Assembly: GCA_028671895.1 (NCBI GenBank) | Contig: CM053806.1 | Location: forward strand, 18,301,001-18,365,000 | Reading direction: 5' to 3' | Length of the DNA stretch: 64,000 bases | DNA from: Oenanthe sinensis | Taxonomy: Eukaryota > Streptophyta > Magnoliopsida > Apiales > Apiaceae | In this document: one piece after another, positions 22,211 to 34,400 of the stretch | Layout: the number at the start of each line of letters is the position of its first letter | How positions within the stretch are numbered: the stretch's first letter is position 1 | Notes under the pieces: model-generated | What the model saw: the letters and a program-made list of their open reading frames with translations, nothing else | Database searches by the model: none | Told to the model about the DNA's origin: nothing | Position numbers and translations under genes: made by a program

Positions 22211-22530
22211 ATCGGCTTCTACATCAGTTGATTCCAAGCTCTCCAATCTCAATATCGATGATCATTTGCTCGCCTCCGCACCTAATCTCTACAACAATCT
22301 CCCTCTCATCTCTCCTCAACAGGTTTCTCTCTCTATCTCTCTCCCTCTCTATCTCCCTCTCTCACACTCCTTGTGTGTGTGTATATGTAATTTTGAGTTT
22401 GAATTGAGTGTTGTGGCTTGGCAAGTCGATCCAACGAAGATGTTACTGGAGATGAATCAGAGTCATTTGTTCCAGCATTGGCCTGATCTAGGTGTTGATG
22501 ATGATAAAAAAACTAGCATTCTTTGATCAG
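22211..22530 (+). pseudogene. USP: UDP-sugar pyrophosphorylase 5' gene fragment, copy B
   Basis: Same two exons as copy A: exon 1 22,211-22,322 (LLASAPNLYNNLPLISPQQ, donor CAACAG|GTTTCT), intron with CT tract, exon 2 22,425-22,530 (KMLLEMNQSHLFQHWPDLG, donor GATCAG|GTATTA). The encoded residues are closer to a functional enzyme than copy A, but the intron acceptor reads GCAA and the start is the same ATCGGCTTCT. Confidence 0.65.
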
Positions 22531-22593
22531 GTATTATCAACTCTCTCTTTGATTTTGTTCCGAGAATTGGACTGTATGTTGGAAACATAACGG

Positions 22594-22946
22594 GCCTCAA
22601 ACACTTTCCAAAAATTTATATAATGTGTAACTGGTTGGAAATATAGTAAACACACAATATTTTATTCCTCAAAGACAAAGCTATAGCTGATATATATTTT
22701 GTTCACACACAAAGACCACGGCCTTAATATCTCTTTTCTCTCCACAATATCATTTTTTTAAAATGATATCTCTTTTTTAAAAATGATAAAAAAAAATTAA
22801 AAAAACTATATGATGTGTAACTTTTTATCATTTTTTTTAAAAAAAAAAGTAAAAAAAATCAGAAGATATAGAATAGAAAGCAAGAGTTGTAGCTCTGGAG
22901 AGAAAAGAGATATTAAGGTCGTAGCCTTTGTGTGTGAACAAAATAT
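22594..22946. mobile_element. Hairpin MITE, copy 2 (truncated)
   Basis: Left arm GCCTCAAACACTTTCC through the loop, with A/T-run disorder at 22,750-22,860, and about half of the right arm. The right arm stops at GTGTGTGAACAAAATA and is fused to the 3' end of RIP-like copy C. This fusion is the centre of the inverted repeat. Confidence 0.75.
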
Positions 22947-22949
22947 CTA

Positions 22950-23596
22950 TTATTCCCTTTGCAGGTCCCAATAAGGGTGCCATAAATTTCTTCTGAATTT
23001 TTTATCACATTCACCCCGTCAACCATCATTGTACAATCATCCATAGCTGAGTTCTTAACTATTCTTCTAACATATCTCGACCCACCACTCCAACCCATCT
23101 GATATAAAAGAAATATCTTTGGGAGAACCGCTCCCGTCAGATAATGGTCTAGTATATAGGTCTGCTGATGACGAAGGCGGATACTCTTCGAAAAAAATTG
23201 CGTGAAAAACACCATACCTCTGCCAACAGGGACATGATTAGCCTTATCATAGTTGAGGAGAGCATGAAATGACCTGATAAACTCAGTATAACCATGGACC
23301 AAATCCCTCCTCAAACACTGGCCTACACTCTCCATATCCTTATAGGAGGTACTGAACGGCAAAGTAACTGACTTGCCTAACCCTAGTTCATGCAATCTAT
23401 CCACTGCCATGGAGTCTCTGCCGTCAACTTTGATCGGCCTACATAAATACAGATTTCTTACGCCTTTCCTTGTGATAATAAATCCGATGATATACACATC
23501 GAAAGCCCTGACGACAAGATGTACACTATCCTTACCTTCACTCAGTTTAATAAACCGTATGCAACGCTCGCGGGGTCATTTCCCCGTCTCCGATAT
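22950..23596 (-). pseudogene. RIP-like copy C, inverted
   Basis: The longest uninterrupted RIP-like frame (about 194 codons, 23,497 to 22,913 including fused MITE bases). It has the strand VYIIGF, the LPF...SY segment, a stretch with HALLNYDKANH, and MGWSGGSRYV. The residue aligned with the catalytic Glu is Lys (SKSIR), and a TGA upstream (where copy A has GGA, about 23,574) cuts off the N-terminal part, so an active product is not expected. It shares the GGGAATAAT 3' breakpoint with copies A and B, but is joined to a MITE and not to the pyrophosphorylase fragment. Confidence 0.6.
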
Positions 23597-23860
23597 ACAT
23601 ATGTATATAACCGCTCGAGCACTAACATAATTCGAAATATCAAATCCATTATAACCGAATCCAAAGGGGTGCCCCATCAATCCATCATTGTTACACAAAA
23701 TATTTTATATATACATATCTAGTAACAATTTATAAAACCATAATCAAGATTGCAACGGTAATAAATACTATAGTAACAAAATCATGGCACGTTCAAAGAT
23801 AATCCTATTCCATTGAAAAAAATTGGTCTTACTCTTTTATGCTTTGTAAAATAATAAATA
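23597..23860 (-). other. Inverted upstream sequence of RIP-like copy C
   Basis: Non-coding; reverse complement of parts of 6,575-7,209 (GGGGCACCCC block, GGAATAGGATTATC block). Forms the middle of the right arm of the large inverted repeat. Confidence 0.6.
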
Positions 23861-24104
23861 CTAGCTTATAACTCATGCAAAACACAAGCGGGATTAATAA
23901 ATTATATATTAATTAATTTATATGATTTAAATATATAATTTAAATTTTTTTATTATATTGACTATGATAATATAATATATAATAAAAAAATTTATATAGA
24001 TAAAATAATAATATTATTTTAATATTCATGAGATTTAATTAATAAGTTTTAATATTAATGAGATTTAATTAATAAGTTGTAATTTCAAGTAGAAGTGAAG
24101 TGGG
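23861..24104 (-). mobile_element. Small Helitron-like element, copy 2 (inverted)
   Basis: Reverse complement of 6,333-6,574: the CTAG terminus is at 23,861-23,864, then the decayed hairpin, AT-rich body, and CACTTCACTTCTACTT at the far end. Abuts MITE copy 3 exactly as copy 1 abuts MITE copy 1. Confidence 0.45.
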
Positions 24105-24510
24105 GCCTCAAACACTTGCCAAAAATTTATATGATGTGTAACTGGTTGGAAATATAGTAAACACACAATATTTTATTCATCAAAGACAAAGCTACAACTG
24201 ATATATATTTTTTTCTCACACAAAGGTTATGGCCTTAATATCTCTTTTCTCTCCAGACCTACATCTCTTGCTCTCTATTCTATATCTTCTGATTTTTTTT
24301 ACTTTTTTTATCATGTTTTTTTAAAAAAAATCAAAAGATATAGAATAGTGAGCAAGAACTGTAGCTCTGGAGAGATGAGAGATATTAAGGCCGTAGCCTT
24401 TGTGTGTAAACAAAATATATATCAGCTGTAGCTTTGTCTTTGAGGAATAAAATATTGTGTGTTTACTATATTTCCAACCAGTTACACATCATATAAATTT
24501 TTGGCAAGTA
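24105..24510. mobile_element. Hairpin MITE, copy 3
   Basis: About 406 bp with arms GCCTCAAACACTTGCC... and ...TTTTTGGCAAGT; the last bases of the right arm are lost, with GGCAAGTATTTT repeated next to it. It marks the outer end of the inverted arm. Confidence 0.78.
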
Positions 24511-24535
24511 TTTTGGCAAGTATTTTTTGACACAT

Positions 24536-25278
24536 CATAAAAAATTGCTCAGTGTCCGAAATCATTGAATGACAAGGACCGCATGAGTAAGGTTCCATAT
24601 GCCTCAGCAATTGGATCTATCATGTATGCAATGGTATGTACTCGCCCAGATGTTTCGTATGCTTTAAGCATGACGAGCAGATACCAATCTAATCTAGGTG
24701 AAGGTCACTGGACGGCTGTGAAGAATATTCTAAAGTACTTGAAAAGGACTAAAGATTCATTCTTGGTGTATGGAGGAGAGGAAAAACTGGTTGTAAAAGG
24801 TTACACCGATGCAAGTTTCCAAACAGACAGGGATGATACTGTATCACAGTCTGGTTTTGTGTTTTATCTAAACGGAGGTGCTGTAAGTTGGAAGAGTTCA
24901 AAACAAGAAACAGTAGCTGATTCTACAATGGAGGCTGAGTACATTGCAGCTTGTGAAGCGGCTAAGGAGGCGGTTTGGATTCGAAAATTCATTACTGATT
25001 TGGGAGTGGTTCCATCGATTGCAGATCCCATTGATCTATACTGCGATAATAATGGAGCCATAGCACAGGCTAAAGAACCTAGAGCTCACTCCCGAACCAA
25101 ACATATACTCAAAAGATATCACCTCATTCGAGAGATTAACGAAAGGGGTGACATACACATATGTAAAGTACACACAAATGATAACATTGCAGACCCACTG
25201 ACCAAAGGCTTGTCGCAGAAGAAGCACGACGGTCACACTAGTTCCATGGGTATTAGATACATGGGTGATTGGCTCTAG
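24536..25278 (+). pseudogene. Angela-type RT C-terminus and RNase H
   Basis: Open for at least 237 codons: VPYASAIGSIMYAM, CTRPDVSYALSMTSRYQ, YLKRTKDSFLVYGG, TDASFQTD, STMEAEYIAACEAAKEA, CDNNGAIAQAKEPRAHS, HLIRE and the C-terminus SSMGIRYMGDWL. It has no stops, but lacks the RT active site (YVDD lies in the missing part). It ends 14 bp before the LTR. Confidence 0.88.
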
Positions 25279-25292
25279 TGCAAGTGGGAGAT
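25279..25292 (+). promoter_or_regulatory. Polypurine tract before Angela-type LTR
   Basis: GTGCAAGTGGGAGAT between the pol stop and the LTR, matching the usual position of the plus-strand primer. Confidence 0.7.
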
Positions 25293-26849
25293 TGTTACTG
25301 TAGGTGCCCTAGAGGCAATACAATGTTTCTTTTAAATAAACCTTTATGTCATATGATTATTCAATAAACGTATTTATTATGACTTTAATTACTGCGATAT
25401 ATTTGTTAGCATAATAAATGTCCTTAGAATCATGATACACGTTATATAGTTTAAGTACATGACTTGAATTTGAGATTATATAATATATTATATTCTTAAA
25501 TGTCCCTAGTCGAGTATTATTATTATAGGACAATAATAATACATAAATAGACTAGTATGTTGTTTGACAGATAACCATATCTCATTGGTTATAAGTATGG
25601 GGATACTAAAGTCAATGCATAGGTACATGTAGGAGTACATGGTACTGGACAGACCCACAGTGAGATTCTTCATGTTTAATAAAGTCATAAGAAAGACTCA
25701 CAGTGATAATGGTGTAATGATCCTCTGACTTGAGATCATTATATTTCTATACGAGGATTAATATACTCTGACTACATTAAAAGTTACCTTTGACCGGGTG
25801 ATGATAAAAGTGGACATCGGGTATATCATGAGTCGTATGAGAAATATGAATGATAGATAAAGGATTTAACCCTCCTATAATTAGGAGAGATATTATTGGC
25901 CTCTTGATTGAGTGAGACTATAAAATGCATGGCCGTGCTCAAATAATGATTTGTTTTTCATAGTCTACTCATGGATCAAGTAAACCCGGATTAAATGTTG
26001 AAGAGGATGACTAAACACATGCCTCGAGTTTAATCTATAATATATTTGGTTAAAGGGATTATATTACACGGAAACATTAATCATGAAAGGTTTTTTTATC
26101 AAATCACGATTTAATTATTGTTTAATTGGGTAGCAATGATGTATTACTAGATACCGCTCATTGTTTATAATTTTATTGGAGAATAAAATTATTGCTAATT
26201 AAATAATAGCCTATAGGGTCACACACATAGAGCATCTAGAGGAATAGTTAATTTAAATTATAGATTTAAATTAATTGATGATTGTTTGAATTTTATTATA
26301 TTAATTAAGTGAGACTTAATTAATTGAAATAATATAAATTCGAAGTTGAAGAGGATTTCTGCCCATAATAATTAAGTATGACTTAATTATTAATTAAATG
26401 ATAGAAACATGTTTTATTATTTAATCCTATACCTACATGGGTTAGGTTTTACTGCTTAGGCCCGTTTAACTAGTCATTATAAATAGATAATGATAGGTTA
26501 AAAGAGCCACACGGTTTTTATATGATAAAACCCTAGAGGCAGAGCAAGTGAGGCAGCAAAGACAGTCATTCGAAATCATCAAAGGAGGCTAGTACATCCA
26601 TCCCGTAATCAAGATCGTGAGACGCTCTTGAAGGTGCTCGTGTAGATACCATAGAGGTGCTTTCGAGAGGAAGACACAAATCGTGATAGCAAGGATCTCC
26701 GTTGAGTTCGTTACATTCAAGATCTTAATAGGTATGATTCGTTTATCACCATAATCCGTCAATTCTTATACATGATCCTGCGTTTGGGTTCCGAAAATTT
26801 TCGTTATATTTACGTTTATCCGCTGCGTTTTATGCCTCGGAACCCAACA
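25293..26849 (+). repeat. Angela-type LTR shared by two interiors
   Basis: 1,557 bp, TGTTACTGTAGGTGCCCTAG... to ...GCCTCGGAACCCAACA, with 3' pol and PPT on its left and a PBS on its right. Homologous to the inverted solo LTR at 12,722-14,232. Confidence 0.88.
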
Positions 26850-26850
26850 A

Positions 26851-26862
26851 TGGCATCAGAGC
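26851..26862 (+). promoter_or_regulatory. Primer-binding site (Angela-type)
   Basis: TGGCATCAGAGC one base after the LTR; near match to the initiator-Met tRNA complement. Confidence 0.75.
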
Positions 26863-28620
26863 TACGTGTATAAGGGACTGATTTGGTTACATGTTTTATG
26901 TATATGATGCATAAGTGTCTGTTTTGCTACTGCCATGATTATGCCATGCTACTGCCATGATTATGCCATGCCTATTTGCTACTGCCCTTGCTACTGCCAT
27001 GTTACTGCAATGTCATAAACTGTTATGGCATGATGTGTGTAATGCACTGTATGTATATGATACGAGATACAGTCATACGAAGGTCATCGGAAACGTTCCG
27101 AAGCGTTTAAAACAAAACTGCATAAAGATGTAGGTTTGCTGTGAATAGTGATTCTGCAGTGAATAGTGTTTTTCACGGAGTCAGAATGGGTCGAATTTAC
27201 TCTTTCTGGAAAGGGAAAATCGCCACGAGCAAAAATCACGGCTTTTTCGTGACCTATGGTGTTTTTTGGCCATTTGAGATCGTTAAGGGCCTCAAAAATG
27301 CGATTTTCTGTTTATAAATCATGATTTTAAATTTTATGAAATTTTGTGATCATGGCATATGTGATGTATGATGATATGATTAAGTATTATGAGTTGTCAG
27401 TAATTGTTATGTGAGCATGGTGCTGGTTATGGCCTTCAGACCCCTAGATTAATGGTTTTGGTTTTAGTTTTATAAATACGACTTGCATGTCGTTTTCTTC
27501 GTTCTTGTAATCGTTTAACCTCGAATGTAACTCGAGTCTTCTTATGTAAGTATATTAGATTAGGTTTTCTTATAATGTTCTTGAAGAATGAAGAATGATG
27601 CAGAAAGAGGAGAAGGCACCAGTGGATACAAGAAGAATGAAGACATGTAATTGTATTTATGTATTACCACCACCATAGACTGACTTTGATCCTTTCATTA
27701 GCTCGAAAGGATCACATAGGAAAGGGGCCATAACCAAGCACGTTTACATACTGCACTTTACATATTGATGTATGAATGATGCATGCTTTAATTAGATTAA
27801 TCATGTATGTATGTATTAGATACGTCATCCATGCCATGATTGTCATGCTAAACAGGATAAAATCTGTAACGATTTAAGATTTTAAAATCAACAAACGATC
27901 ATGAGATTCTTGTGTTTATAAAATATGGATTTTTAAAACACGGAATTGAATATGAATTTTTGATATCTATAATTGGGATTTTCTGACAAAAGCGGATATG
28001 CGTATTCGTAAGGCTGATGGGTTTTAAGTGTGACCACTGGTATCCTCCATCTACCTGGGAAATGAACAATTTAAGATGACAATTTGAAGTATTTGGTTCA
28101 AGGAAAAATTGAGGATCTCTTCATGATGTGATCATGATCGTCGTAAATTTTCTAAAACCCTTAACAAAATATTAAGTTTTAATCGGATGCTTTCCAGTGA
28201 ATGAACACTCATCGAATCCTAGATCGGTTAGGGGAAAGACTGTCAGTGGCAGGGGACTCCTATCTATCGTGGTGAGATGCGACGAATATAAACGGTTATA
28301 TTCGGCCGTTGTATCATTGGGTCTAACTTAACTAAGTCGTCATGATAAGGTGAAAATAAACGGTTATATTCAACTATTATGAACTTAGAAGCATGGAGTT
28401 TGGATAAAAGTCTATTAGATAGATAAGATCAATCGTTGTTCACCAAACTATCCAAGAATTATATATGATATAATTGACAACTGTTGTCTACCTAAATAAT
28501 CATTTTTAAGGACTTCCAGTGGTTGACTTTAGACATGACGAAATATGGATCTTGGCTCACTAGAAAGGATTATGGGATATACTTTCCAAATTAATAGTAA
28601 GGGCTATTAATTTGATATTG
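26863..28620 (+). other. Leader region without gag
   Basis: About 1.75 kb between PBS and integrase with no gag or protease frame; these appear deleted. It holds an imperfect tandem repeat of TGCTACTGCCATGATTATGC (26,921-27,010) and a doubled AAACGGTTATATTC (about 28,290 and 28,358). Confidence 0.6.
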
Positions 28621-29273
28621 CATCACTTGGCGAAAACAGGTATTACCTAACATTTATTGATGATTTTTGCAGGAAAAGTTGGGTATATATTTTGAAAGAA
28701 AAAGCGGAGGCTCTTGATAAATTCAAGGAGTTCAAAGCAATGGCAGAAAAGTAAAATGGTCATTATGTAAAGATACTCAGATCAGATAGAGGAGACGAGT
28801 ATACTTTAAACTTATTCAAAAGCTTCTGTAGAACACATGGAATCAACCACTAATTGACAATGGCATACACTCTTCAACAAAATGGCATTGCAGAAAAAAA
28901 AAATCGCACTATTCTAGACATGGCAATGAGCATGGTGAAAGCAAAGCACATGCCAAGAACTTTTTGGGATGAAGTCGTGTTATGTGTTGTTTATTTACTG
29001 AATCGTTGTCCAACAAAAAGTGTTAGAAACAAAACTCCAAATGAAGCATGGAGTGGTAACGAACCATCAGTTGGACATCTTAGAATTTTCGGGTATATTG
29101 CATATGCACATGTTCCTGATCAGAAAAGAAAGAAGCTGGATGATAAAGGCGAGAAATGCATCTTTACCGGATATGACAAAAGGAGAAAGGCCTACAGACT
29201 GTATACTCCACTCACAAAGAATTTAATCATTTCTCGTGATGTTGAATTTGATGAATCAGATTATTGGAGATGA
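28621..29273 (+). pseudogene. Angela-type integrase
   Basis: Reads NRYYLTFIDDFCRKSWVYIL, then ILRSDRGDEY, then QQNGIAEKKNRTILD, the integrase core with its D-D-E residues. In-frame stops occur near 28,753 and 28,852. The frame from 28,854 continues through FWDEVVLCVVYLLNRCPTKS to the C-terminal GYDKRRKAYRLYTP. Truncated at its N-terminus. Confidence 0.85.
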
Positions 29274-30092
29274 AGCGAAGAAGAAAGAAAAGTTGCAGGT
29301 CTGTTCTTTAATGATGATGATGATGTTTATGACTCCAACATTGAAAATGACAAAGATGATGATCCAACTCCTCCACAAATTCCAACTCAACAAACTCCTG
29401 CCTCGACACCATCGAGTTCAGGAATCAGCAGTAGCAGCAGTTCAGGGGGAGCAAATGCGGAGTCTGAATGACATCTATGATGCAACAAGTCTGGTACAAA
29501 CCACATTTGATTATTTCTTATTTTGTTTAATGGCTGAATGTGATCCAGTAACATTTGAGGAAGCTTCTAAAGAAAGCAAATGGAACAAGGCCATGGATGA
29601 AGAAATTGGTGCAATTAAGAAGAATGACACTTGGGAGCTCATAGATCTTCCAAAAGGACACAAAACAATTGGTGTCAAATGGGTCTACAAGATAAACACG
29701 AATCAAAATGGAGAAGTGGAGAAATACAAAGCAAGGCTAGTTGCCAAAGGCTACAAACAGAGATATGGGATTGACTATGATGAGGTATTTGCTCCAGTTA
29801 CAAGAGTTGATATCGTAAGACTTCTTACAGCAATTGCAGCTCAAAATCAGTGAAAGATATTTCAGATGGATGTGAAGTCAGCACTTCTGAATGGTTATCT
29901 CGAAGAAGAAGTCTACATCGAGTAACCACAAGGATATGTTCAAAAAGGCTAGGAGGATAAAATCTATCGGCTAAAGAGAGCACTGTACGGGTTAAAGCAA
30001 GCCCCGCGAGCTTGGAACACAAGGGTCGATGAATACTTTCAAAAGAATGGTTTTGAGAAGAGTCTGTATGAGCATGCACTCTACACAAAAAA
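29274..30092 (+). pseudogene. Angela-type RT, N-terminal part
   Basis: Linker rich in D, P and S, then the RT fingers: [79 protein letters not shown]. Stops at about 29,851, 29,923 and 29,950. It breaks off at ALYTKK, before the catalytic YVDD. Confidence 0.85.
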
Positions 30093-30854
30093 AAATTCAA
30101 AATTATCTTATTATATATAAATTAATAAATATATAATCATTTGAAAGTAACTATATTTATTGAGTTGTACCTCCTAGACGATGCAAGTTCAAATGCAATA
30201 GAAAGAATGAAATCATTTTATCCTTTAACATTGTTATAATACAATTAACAAAGAGTATTGTTACAATACTCGATTGGTAGTGTACAAATGGTATTTTATT
30301 ACATGAACAAATATCTTCGACAAGTACGTTGAAAACTTCTACTTCGATCCAAAGAAACCTTTTCCACCAAACACAATCTAGAAACTTCAAATTCTGTCAG
30401 ATGAAAACTTAATACTGGGACCACAAGATATAACTTAAGGTTTCAAACAATGCAGCATGAAGGTAATGTTGGGTTAAGTTCAGTACCGTAGTACGAGTTT
30501 TGGTTATTCAAAATAAATATGGGTAGTATAATAATTATATTTAGATAATTATTATGGATGATAATAATTATAATTGGGCAATGATTATAAATGGTATGTC
30601 TTGGTCACAAATGTAAGTAATTAGATACCAAGTATGATTAGACTTGGGTAGGTAATTAGATACTATGATTAGACTTGTATGACAAGTATGGTAAGACTTG
30701 GTGCCTAAGTTTGTGATGATTATATATACATAGTCATATTATGTTTGATAGGTAATGCTTGGGCATTGTTAGGCTTAAGTATTCTTGATTGATTGGTTGT
30801 ATTATTGATAATTATTTTGATTAATAATAAAAGTTGGGACGCGGGTTTTCCGCG
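30093..30854. other. Gene-free stretch, possible LTR remnant
   Basis: AT-rich. From about 30,467 (TGTTGGGTTAAGTTCAGTACC) to about 30,885 the composition resembles a short LTR with direct AGTATGATTAGACTTG repeats, but I could not define its right end or a TSD. Confidence 0.3.
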
Positions 30855-31413
30855 TCATATAATTTTGTTGTGTGTGATTTGCATTGTTTGGTTATCTCGG
30901 ATTTTGCTCAATAACAAGTAATGCATTGTTTGTAATGCTTCAACGGTTATATCTTCCACAAACTCATCCATGACGTTCCCCAGTATAATCTCTCTAATTT
31001 CTTGTACAATCAATTCTTGCACCAATGGATTCTTGCAGAGCATATAAAAAACCATGAAAGAGTATTTGATGTAGTGGTAAGTATGAAATTCAGAATTATA
31101 TCCTGCAGATATTGATCATTCATATTCTCTAAAATGTAAGCATAAATCAAGGTTTGATGATGTCAAACCTAAAGAATAAATAATAAATTATAGAACACTA
31201 TTGAAAAATTTACAAGGAAAAGAAAATTTCTACCTAACTGATTTTCTCAAAGCCTTTGTTGCTCCTTAGAAATGAATTCAGCATGTTTTCTTCAACAATG
31301 GCTAGAGCTTCCTCAACAAACTTCTTCAGCTTTTTCATCTCATCAGTATCACTCTTGATTTGACAGTAAGCTGCTCTCAGATCATATGCATTGATCACCT
31401 GCTCTTTCAAATC

Positions 31414-34400
31414 TTACAGCAGCAAGACACTTGGCTTTCCACTCATGAGCTGGAATCCAATGTAGTGACCCACACCTTCTTCAAATATGATTTCCTTTGT
31501 TTCAAGTGGCATGTCCTGATCATTTCCATTTTCATCAACAAATTTTAACATAAACTTACCCATTTGTTTATTTGCTTGCTTGTGCAGAGTCAGCTTCCTG
31601 TCAATTTCCTTGAACCACCTATGTGTAACAGCTTCTTTACTTTTGTTCACCTCATAGGATATTTGCAAGAGAAACCTGATGTATTGTAATTCTTCAGCAT
31701 GCTTGAAAAATATGAATTTTGTTTGACTGATCCACTTAGCAGTCCCTCCTTCCTAAAAGTACACAACCATTTCATTCTTCACCTTTTATGTGCCCCCCTG
31801 ACATTCTTGTATCTTCCTTTCAAAAACATTATAAACAATCTGAGCAAACACCACTTTGTTCAAGTATTTTTGAGTAATCTTCTCAAATTGCTTATTTGTC
31901 AAGGGTTGAGGGCCCTTGGCTAGAGTAGTGGTTCTATCAATATCAGACTCTTCAAAACCTCCAAGCCCTTTCTTCTTCACGGCTCTCAATTGAAGATTTG
32001 ATTGACTACATTGTTAGTAACTAGGTGCTTGAATTTCCTGATTTTTAGTTACATCAGAGTCTGACCTCTTACTTTGCTTATTAGAGTCTGTCTTAGACCC
32101 TGATTTCCCATGTCCAGTCCCTGACTGGTGTGTTTGACGGACAGTCAATCTAGGCTATTTTTGTTACACACCACCAGGTCCCCTAGGACCATGAGAACCA
32201 TCTTTACCATCTTTATCATCATCACCATCTCTCCTCCTTTTAACTCTCATTGATTTTTCTTCATCTCTGCAACTTCCATCCTTATGACTCCTTGATGAAC
32301 TCTCAACCTTCTTCTCCCCCTTTTTGACATCATCATCACCACCTGTAACAATCAAAAAAATAGATTCCAAAACTGAAGACATGTTGACCTGAACAGCAAT
32401 GACAAAGTCAACCTTAGGGATAAGGCATGGACTGAGTTTTGGATAGTGACTTGAGTAGACTTGATCTCAGCTATGGCATCCTTAACAGCAACATCCTTAG
32501 AGCCCTGAAGAGCATGAAGACTTTCAAATGTTGTCTTGAGCTTGGCAGTGGTGAAATCAACATTTGTAAGTTTGGTTTGAATATAGGAAATGTCCTTGAC
32601 CACTGAGCTCAATTGTTTGGCTACATTCATCTGCTCAGCCTCCATATCCTGATTAATCAACTTAGATTCTTCAATAATGACCTCATCAGGCTCCTCACCA
32701 GGATAATAACCATGCTCTTATAAGAAGGACTTCTTCTGGAAATCTTTAAGTCTTTCAGATTGATGAATAGCCAAGATGCTCTCATAAGTATCCTTATCTT
32801 GAATGTCATGAACCTATGTTGTATCCCAAGTCAAAGGAAATACTTGGTCATAATAAGAGAATGATGGTTGCATTGGAACATCCTCATCAGAGTTTGAATC
32901 AGTAAGAGGTGTACACTCTGGTGGAATATACTTTGACACTGCATAAGGGACCATAGATCCTGAATCCCCCTTAGTGTGATCAGGATCGATAGACTCTGGA
33001 AGTCTTGCCTGGATTGGTATGATAAAGAGTGGTTTTGACTTCAAAGATGTAGTATTAGGTTGAATTATAGAATTTTCCACCAAAGCTTCCCTAACTCTAT
33101 CTGTTCTCCTTGCTAGAGAATCCACCAAATGAAGTTGTGGTCTCTTTGTAAATGACTTTTGAGTAGCTAGACCTTCCTCCTTTTTGCCAATCTGCATGAT
33201 TAATATAAATGATGGTTTATCCATTCCCTGCAATATCTCATTGGTCCAATTTTGGGGAAATACTTGGTCCTAATAAGAGAAGTTAGGTTCAGGAAACCCT
33301 AATCTCTCATCCTCACAGTGGAGTTGGGCACCCACTTTCTCAAACTCACTCTGGCTCACTACAGCCATATACATCTCCTTTTGCCTGGACTAGTATCAGC
33401 CCCTCATTTTCAATTTTTTCACTCATATGGATAGATGCACTCAAGAATCCTACTGAAAATGGTGTGAGAGAATGAGATGATGCTTCAATACCTAAACTAT
33501 CTTGATGGTGGGGAACCCCTTCAAATTTCTGAAGGCTAGGGGTTTCCACCAAGAGGTGAGCAGCAATAGACTCTGAACCCTTACAAGCATCTTTTTTTCA
33601 TTTCAAGGTCTGTTGGCTCTAGTATTCCAGTCTCAAGGTCTACTATAGACTCTGACTACTTCAGTATGACTTCATTAGAAGCCAGAGTCTTAGTGTCACC
33701 ATCTTTGATTGTTGGAGAATGAGACTCTCCCTCAAGGTGGATAGACTCTGATATAATAAATGTTTGATTTTTTTCGTGAGCATCTATCAGAGTCTGTCTT
33801 CCCATATCATCGGGGTTCTCATCTTCAATTTAGTGAGTTGACAAAAAGGGCCTATCAGCATGTTCATATGTCCCACTATCACCCATCATTTGACTAGGTG
33901 GTTCTTGTGTGGGTGAAACAGACTGAGCACGTATACCACTAGTCACCACTGGCGCACTAGTGCCCTCTCCCAACTTCCTTCCAGTTCCTTCTACCTCTTG
34001 TTGTTTAACCAGAAATAGTGCATCCATGTTGATATTAAAGGTCCTTGCATGGATTGCACAGAGTGACTGGGCAGCTGTTAGATGAAAGAGGTCTTGCAAA
34101 TTCCTCCTAACACCTTGATAGTAAGTGCCTCTGAATAGATCCAGCCTACTCTGGTAGGTGGGATAGATTGAATTGTGTGCCACTCTCCCTACATGATGGA
34201 AAATGAAGTCATTCACCTCTGGTGAAAAATATTGTAGAGTAGAGATCCAATGAATAGTTGTTCTATAGGTTACCCCATTTTCCCAAATTGCATCATAATC
34301 AAAAACCGATTGTTCATTCTCAGTTTCTGACTCCACAACAGACTCTGATTTCCTCCTTTTAAGGGACTTAGGCTTCTTAATTTTTCTTTCAGAGTCTGAC

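Larger units (their letters stand above)
24536..30092 (+). mobile_element. Angela-type Copia sequence, interior-LTR-interior arrangement
   Basis: In order: the C-terminal part of RT with RNase H, one LTR, a PBS, a leader, integrase, and the N-terminal part of RT. The LTR contains GCCCTAGAGGCAAT near its start, the signature of Angela-lineage LTRs. The left RT part starts at QCPKSLNDKDRM and the right RT part stops at ALYTKK, so the two halves fit one pol gene with roughly 130 residues missing between them. No outer LTRs or TSD were found. Confidence 0.8.

Noticed and set aside
26921..27010. CRISPR-like or satellite array
   Set aside because: A short imperfect tandem repeat of TGCTACTGCCATGATTATGC without regular spacers, in a retrotransposon leader.
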